Below are positions 61,609 to 64,000 of a stretch of 64,000 nt of DNA, one piece after another (the stretch's first letter is position 1; each line of letters begins with the position of its first letter). Below the pieces are notes generated by a model, which saw only the letters and a list, made by a program, of their open reading frames with translations, was not told the DNA's origin and searched no databases. Made by a program: the position numbers and the translations under genes. The stretch lies in assembly GCF_014654675.1 (NCBI RefSeq), contig NZ_BNBC01000040.1:24729-88728 (forward strand), in the 5' to 3' direction. This DNA comes from Streptomyces spiralis. GTDB taxonomy: Bacteria; Actinomycetota; Actinomycetes; Streptomycetales; Streptomycetaceae.

Positions 61609-62175
61609 GTGAAACGGTGGTGGGCAGTGGTCGCTTACGTCGTCATCCCGGGTATCGACGGCTCGGACGGGCAGCACTGGCAGACCTTGTGGGAGCGGCA
61701 GTGGGGAGCCTCAGCGGTGAGGATCTCCCCTGCCTCGTGATCCATGCCCGATCTGGATGACTGGGTCGAGGCTGTCCAGGAGGCACACGACGAGGCTTCC
61801 CAGCAGGACAGCCATGTTGTGTTGGTGGCCCACAGCCTGGGCTGCTGGGCTGCGTCCGCCTGGCTGAACAAGAACCCCTCGAGCCCGACAGGCGGCGCAT
61901 TCCTGGTCGCGCCGCCCGACCCGCAAGGGCCGGCGTTCCCACGCCAGGCGGCCGCGACCTTCATCGAGGTGTCGGCACAACCGTTGCCATGCCCGGCCCT
62001 GGTGGTGGGCAGCACCAATGACCCGTACTGCACCCCCGGGGCAGCCGCCGGGTTCGCGGCGCGGTGGGAGGCGCGATGGCACCTGGCGGGCGCGTGCGGA
62101 CACATCAACTCCGCCAGCGGCCTGGGCTCGTGGCAGCATGGCCGTGAACTCCTGGACTCGCTGACCCAGCAGTGA
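61609..62175 (+). pseudogene. RBBP9/YdeN-type serine hydrolase with an internal TGA
   Basis: GTG 61609, with AGGGAG 6 nt upstream, opens AYVVIPGIDGSDGQHWQTLW and ERQWGASAVRISPAS, then TGA at 61738-61740, and the same frame goes on SMPDLDDWVEAVQEAHDEAS, VVLVAHSLGCWAASAWL (nucleophile Ser in AHSLG) and AGACGHINSASGLGSW (catalytic His). Relatives have Trp where the TGA is, so a single TGG to TGA change breaks an otherwise intact alpha/beta hydrolase. It could be a true recent nonsense mutation or a sequencing error. Confidence 0.8.
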
Positions 62176-62641
62176 CCAACCACCGCATGGGACGCATAGC
62201 CACCAGGCACCGCCCTGCGGTTCCCCTTCGCGAAGCAAGTCCGGCCGTTGACGCATTGACGCACAAGCATGCGCCGCTGTCCGTCGAAGGTCGCCGCCGG
62301 CTCGTCGGACGGTGCCGGACGCGGTCATGGCCGCCCGTCGCCACGGCGGGCCGCACCGATCAAAGGAGCCCGGCTCTCTTCATGCCGGGGACGACGCCGC
62401 GGGCCCGGCCAAGGAGGACGATGTGGACGGCGGAGGCGGCGAAAGCGGCGCCGGACCGCTACTGGAAGTGTGCGGATCGCCCCCCGCACAGCCCCGTCTG
62501 GACGGCGGCTTCCATGTCGTCGCGGGGACCTGACAGGCCCGAACCCTGTGGCGCGAGAGTTCCAGGAATCGGGGCAGCCCTTGGCCGCGAACCTACGTGC
62601 AGGTCGTGATGTCGCTGTCTCGTCGGGGCGGGTTCCAGGGT
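62176..62641. other. Intergenic stretch
   Basis: About 465 bp without a recognised gene between the hydrolase and the convergent XRE-cupin regulator. Open frames on both strands are compositionally unconvincing. Confidence 0.35.
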
Positions 62642-63295
62642 TTATGGGTGTTTTTCTGGGCGGGTGTGGGGGTGGTGCTTGGGCTGGGGGCTATGGCGGC
62701 CAGCGGCTGGAGGGGTGCGGGGCCGTAGGCGCTCGCCCTGCGGTCCGAACATGATCAGGTACTCGACCGGACTGCCGGGGCTGGTGTTCGCCACCCCGTG
62801 CGGGGTGCGGGTGTCGAACTCGGCGACGTCCCCGGGGGTCAGGATGAGGTCTTGGTCGCCGAGCGCGAGCCATAGCCGCCCGTACAGGACGCACAGCCAC
62901 TCGTAGCCGTCGTGGGAGGCCTGACGGGGCCGGGCGGGCGGGTCCTCGATGGCGGGCAGGACGTGCTTGTGGGCGTGCAGGCCGCCGACGTACCGGGTCA
63001 ACGGCAGCACCACCTTGTGGTCGCCGAAGCTCAGCGGCGCCGTGGCGCGCGGCTCGGCCGAGGGGGCGGGTGCCGTGCCGGCCAGGTCGTCCAGGGAGAC
63101 GCCGTACTCCTTCGACAGCTGCAGCAGCACCTCCAGGGTGGGTTTGCGCCGGCCGGTCTCGATCCGGGACAGCGTGCTGGTCGAGATGCCGGTCACGCAG
63201 CTGACACCGGCGAGCGTCGCGCCGTGCCGCTCGCGCGCGGCCCGCAACCGGGGCCCCATCGCGGCCAGTGTGCCGTCCACGTCGTTGACTGCCAC
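62642..63295 (-). CDS. XRE-family regulator with C-terminal cupin domain
   Basis: A 217-residue regulator. Residues about 12-70 are the XRE helix-turn-helix (GPRLRAARERHGATLAGVSC, STLSRIETGRRKPTLEVLLQ). The cupin domain follows (DGYEWLCVLYGRLWLALGDQ, LTPGDVAEFDTRTPHGVANT). The C-terminus is His/Pro-rich. It starts with GTG 63295. This type often controls a divergent hydrolase or oxygenase, and an epoxide-hydrolase-like gene is divergent 140 bp away. Confidence 0.88.
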   Translation of the reverse strand: MAVNDVDGTLAAMGPRLRAARERHGATLAGVSCVTGISTSTLSRIETGRRKPTLEVLLQLSKEYGVSLDDLAGTAPAPSAEPRATAPLSFGDHKVVLPLTRYVGGLHAHKHVLPAIEDPPARPRQASHDGYEWLCVLYGRLWLALGDQDLILTPGDVAEFDTRTPHGVANTSPGSPVEYLIMFGPQGERLRPRTPPAAGRHSPQPKHHPHTRPEKHP

Positions 63296-63435
63296 CTTTC
63301 CCGTTCCTCCCTGCCGTGCCGCTCCACCGTCCTGTCCTGCGAGTTTGCCAGACTGGCAAGGCTGTTCGCGTCGGGCGGGCGCCGCGCCGCATGATCGATG
63401 GGCTGCCGCGTCCGCCGCGAACCGAGGAGAAGCCC

Positions 63436-64000
63436 ATGCAGCCCGAACCGACCGCCGAGCTCCGCCACCGCACCGTCGAGGCCCCGGCCGGGCGCCTGCA
63501 CCTGGTCGAGCAGGGCACCGGCCCGCTGGTCCTGCTCGTGCACGGCTTTCCCGAGTCCTGGTACTCCTGGCGCCGTCAGCTCCCGGCCCTCGCCGCGGCC
63601 GGCCACCGGGCGGTGGCGATCGACGTGCGTGGTTACGGCCGCTCCTCCAAGCCGGAGGCGACCGACGCCTACCGGATGCTCGACCTGGTGGAGGACAACG
63701 TCGCCGTCGTGCGCGCCCTCGGCGAGGAGAACGCGGTGGTCGTCGGTCACGACTGGGGCTCCAACATCGCCGCCGCCTCCGCCCTGCTCCACCCCGAGGT
63801 CTTCCGCGCCGTCGGCCTGCTGAGCGTCCCCTACGCGCCGCCCGGCGGCCCCCGCCCCACCGACATCTTCGGCCAGATCGGCGGCCCCGAGCAGGAGTTC
63901 TACGTCTCCTACTTCCAGGAGGCCGGCCGCGTGGAGGCGGAGATCGAGCCCGATGTGCGGGGCTGGCTCGCGGGCTTCTACGCGGCTCTGTCCGCCGACA
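63436..64000 (+). CDS. Epoxide-hydrolase-like alpha/beta hydrolase (partial, runs off the edge)
   Basis: At least 188 residues of an alpha/beta hydrolase. VLLVHGFPESWYSWRRQL carries the HGFP oxyanion motif, IDVRGYGRSSKP is the following strand, and VVGHDWGSNIAAASALLH has Asp as nucleophile. HGFPESWYSW together with GHDWG is typical of soluble epoxide hydrolases and haloalkane dehalogenases; the start of the cap domain is visible. GAGGAG precedes ATG 63436. The C-terminus with the catalytic His lies outside the window. It is divergent from the XRE-cupin regulator. Confidence 0.88.
   Translation, partial: MQPEPTAELRHRTVEAPAGRLHLVEQGTGPLVLLVHGFPESWYSWRRQLPALAAAGHRAVAIDVRGYGRSSKPEATDAYRMLDLVEDNVAVVRALGEENAVVVGHDWGSNIAAASALLHPEVFRAVGLLSVPYAPPGGPRPTDIFGQIGGPEQEFYVSYFQEAGRVEAEIEPDVRGWLAGFYAALSAD

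Noticed and set aside
1..64000. CRISPR arrays, rRNA or tRNA genes
   Set aside because: No regularly spaced direct repeats, no rRNA-like stretch and no cloverleaf with a TTCRA arm were noticed by eye.

Overview
The window reads as chromosomal DNA of an actinobacterium, almost certainly Streptomyces. It is very GC-rich with strong third-position GC bias, has many GTG starts, and carries a mycothione reductase, large secreted subtilases, PucR, XRE-cupin and ROK regulators, and long antisense open frames. The mix of intact catabolic and secretion operons with many broken insertion sequences and decayed genes resembles a chromosome-arm accessory region.

Left part (1.4-15.2 kb): a sugar regulon. 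A FadR/GntR regulator (2053-2835) faces a leftward operon encoding a CUT1 ABC transporter, an enolase-superfamily dehydratase, a RhaM-type mutarotase and a lactonase-like amidohydrolase. A second leftward pair (Zn alcohol dehydrogenase and SDR) is divergent from a D-threo-aldose/L-fucose-type aldo-keto reductase. A large secreted parallel beta-helix protein follows. The palindrome CATACGTATG occurs four times: on the regulator's own start codon, in the transporter promoter, between the divergent dehydrogenases, and upstream of the beta-helix gene. I read this as one regulon for a non-phosphorylative 6-deoxyhexose (L-fucose-like) pathway: secreted release, uptake, mutarotation, oxidation, lactone opening, dehydration, second oxidation. 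The substrate is inferred.

15.2-23.2 kb: small unassigned genes, a GNAT, a lone PD-(D/E)XK-like protein and a coiled-coil/winged-helix protein, then a decay zone with a frameshifted histidine-decarboxylase-like gene cut off by an IS5-type element, an inverted related IS end, a zinc-ribbon gene and an integrase-core tail.

23.7-32.7 kb: two paralogous secreted subtilases (1257 and 1250 aa) flank a TrmB/LuxR-type regulator. 34.2-38.7 kb: a GntR/FCD regulator with a repeated operator, an isocitrate-lyase/PEP-mutase family enzyme, an amidohydrolase and a broken MHS transporter. 38.7-42.9 kb: an AraC regulator divergent from an aldo-keto reductase, an SDR remnant and mycothione reductase (mtr).

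42.9-48.1 kb is a mosaic: decayed genes, an IS701-type structure enclosing a DUF1963-like gene, and an N-truncated polymorphic toxin with its apparently intact immunity gene. 48.2-53.8 kb: a CUT2 sugar ABC operon divergent from a ROK repressor. 54-62 kb: remnants of IS21, IS110, IS5, helicase-associated, GNAT and XRE genes around intact islands: an antibiotic-monooxygenase/truncated-globin fusion with an HxlR regulator, a small membrane protein, a HAD phosphatase and an Lrp regulator. The window ends with an XRE-cupin regulator divergent from an epoxide-hydrolase-like gene that runs off the right edge. No rRNA, tRNA or CRISPR array was recognised.
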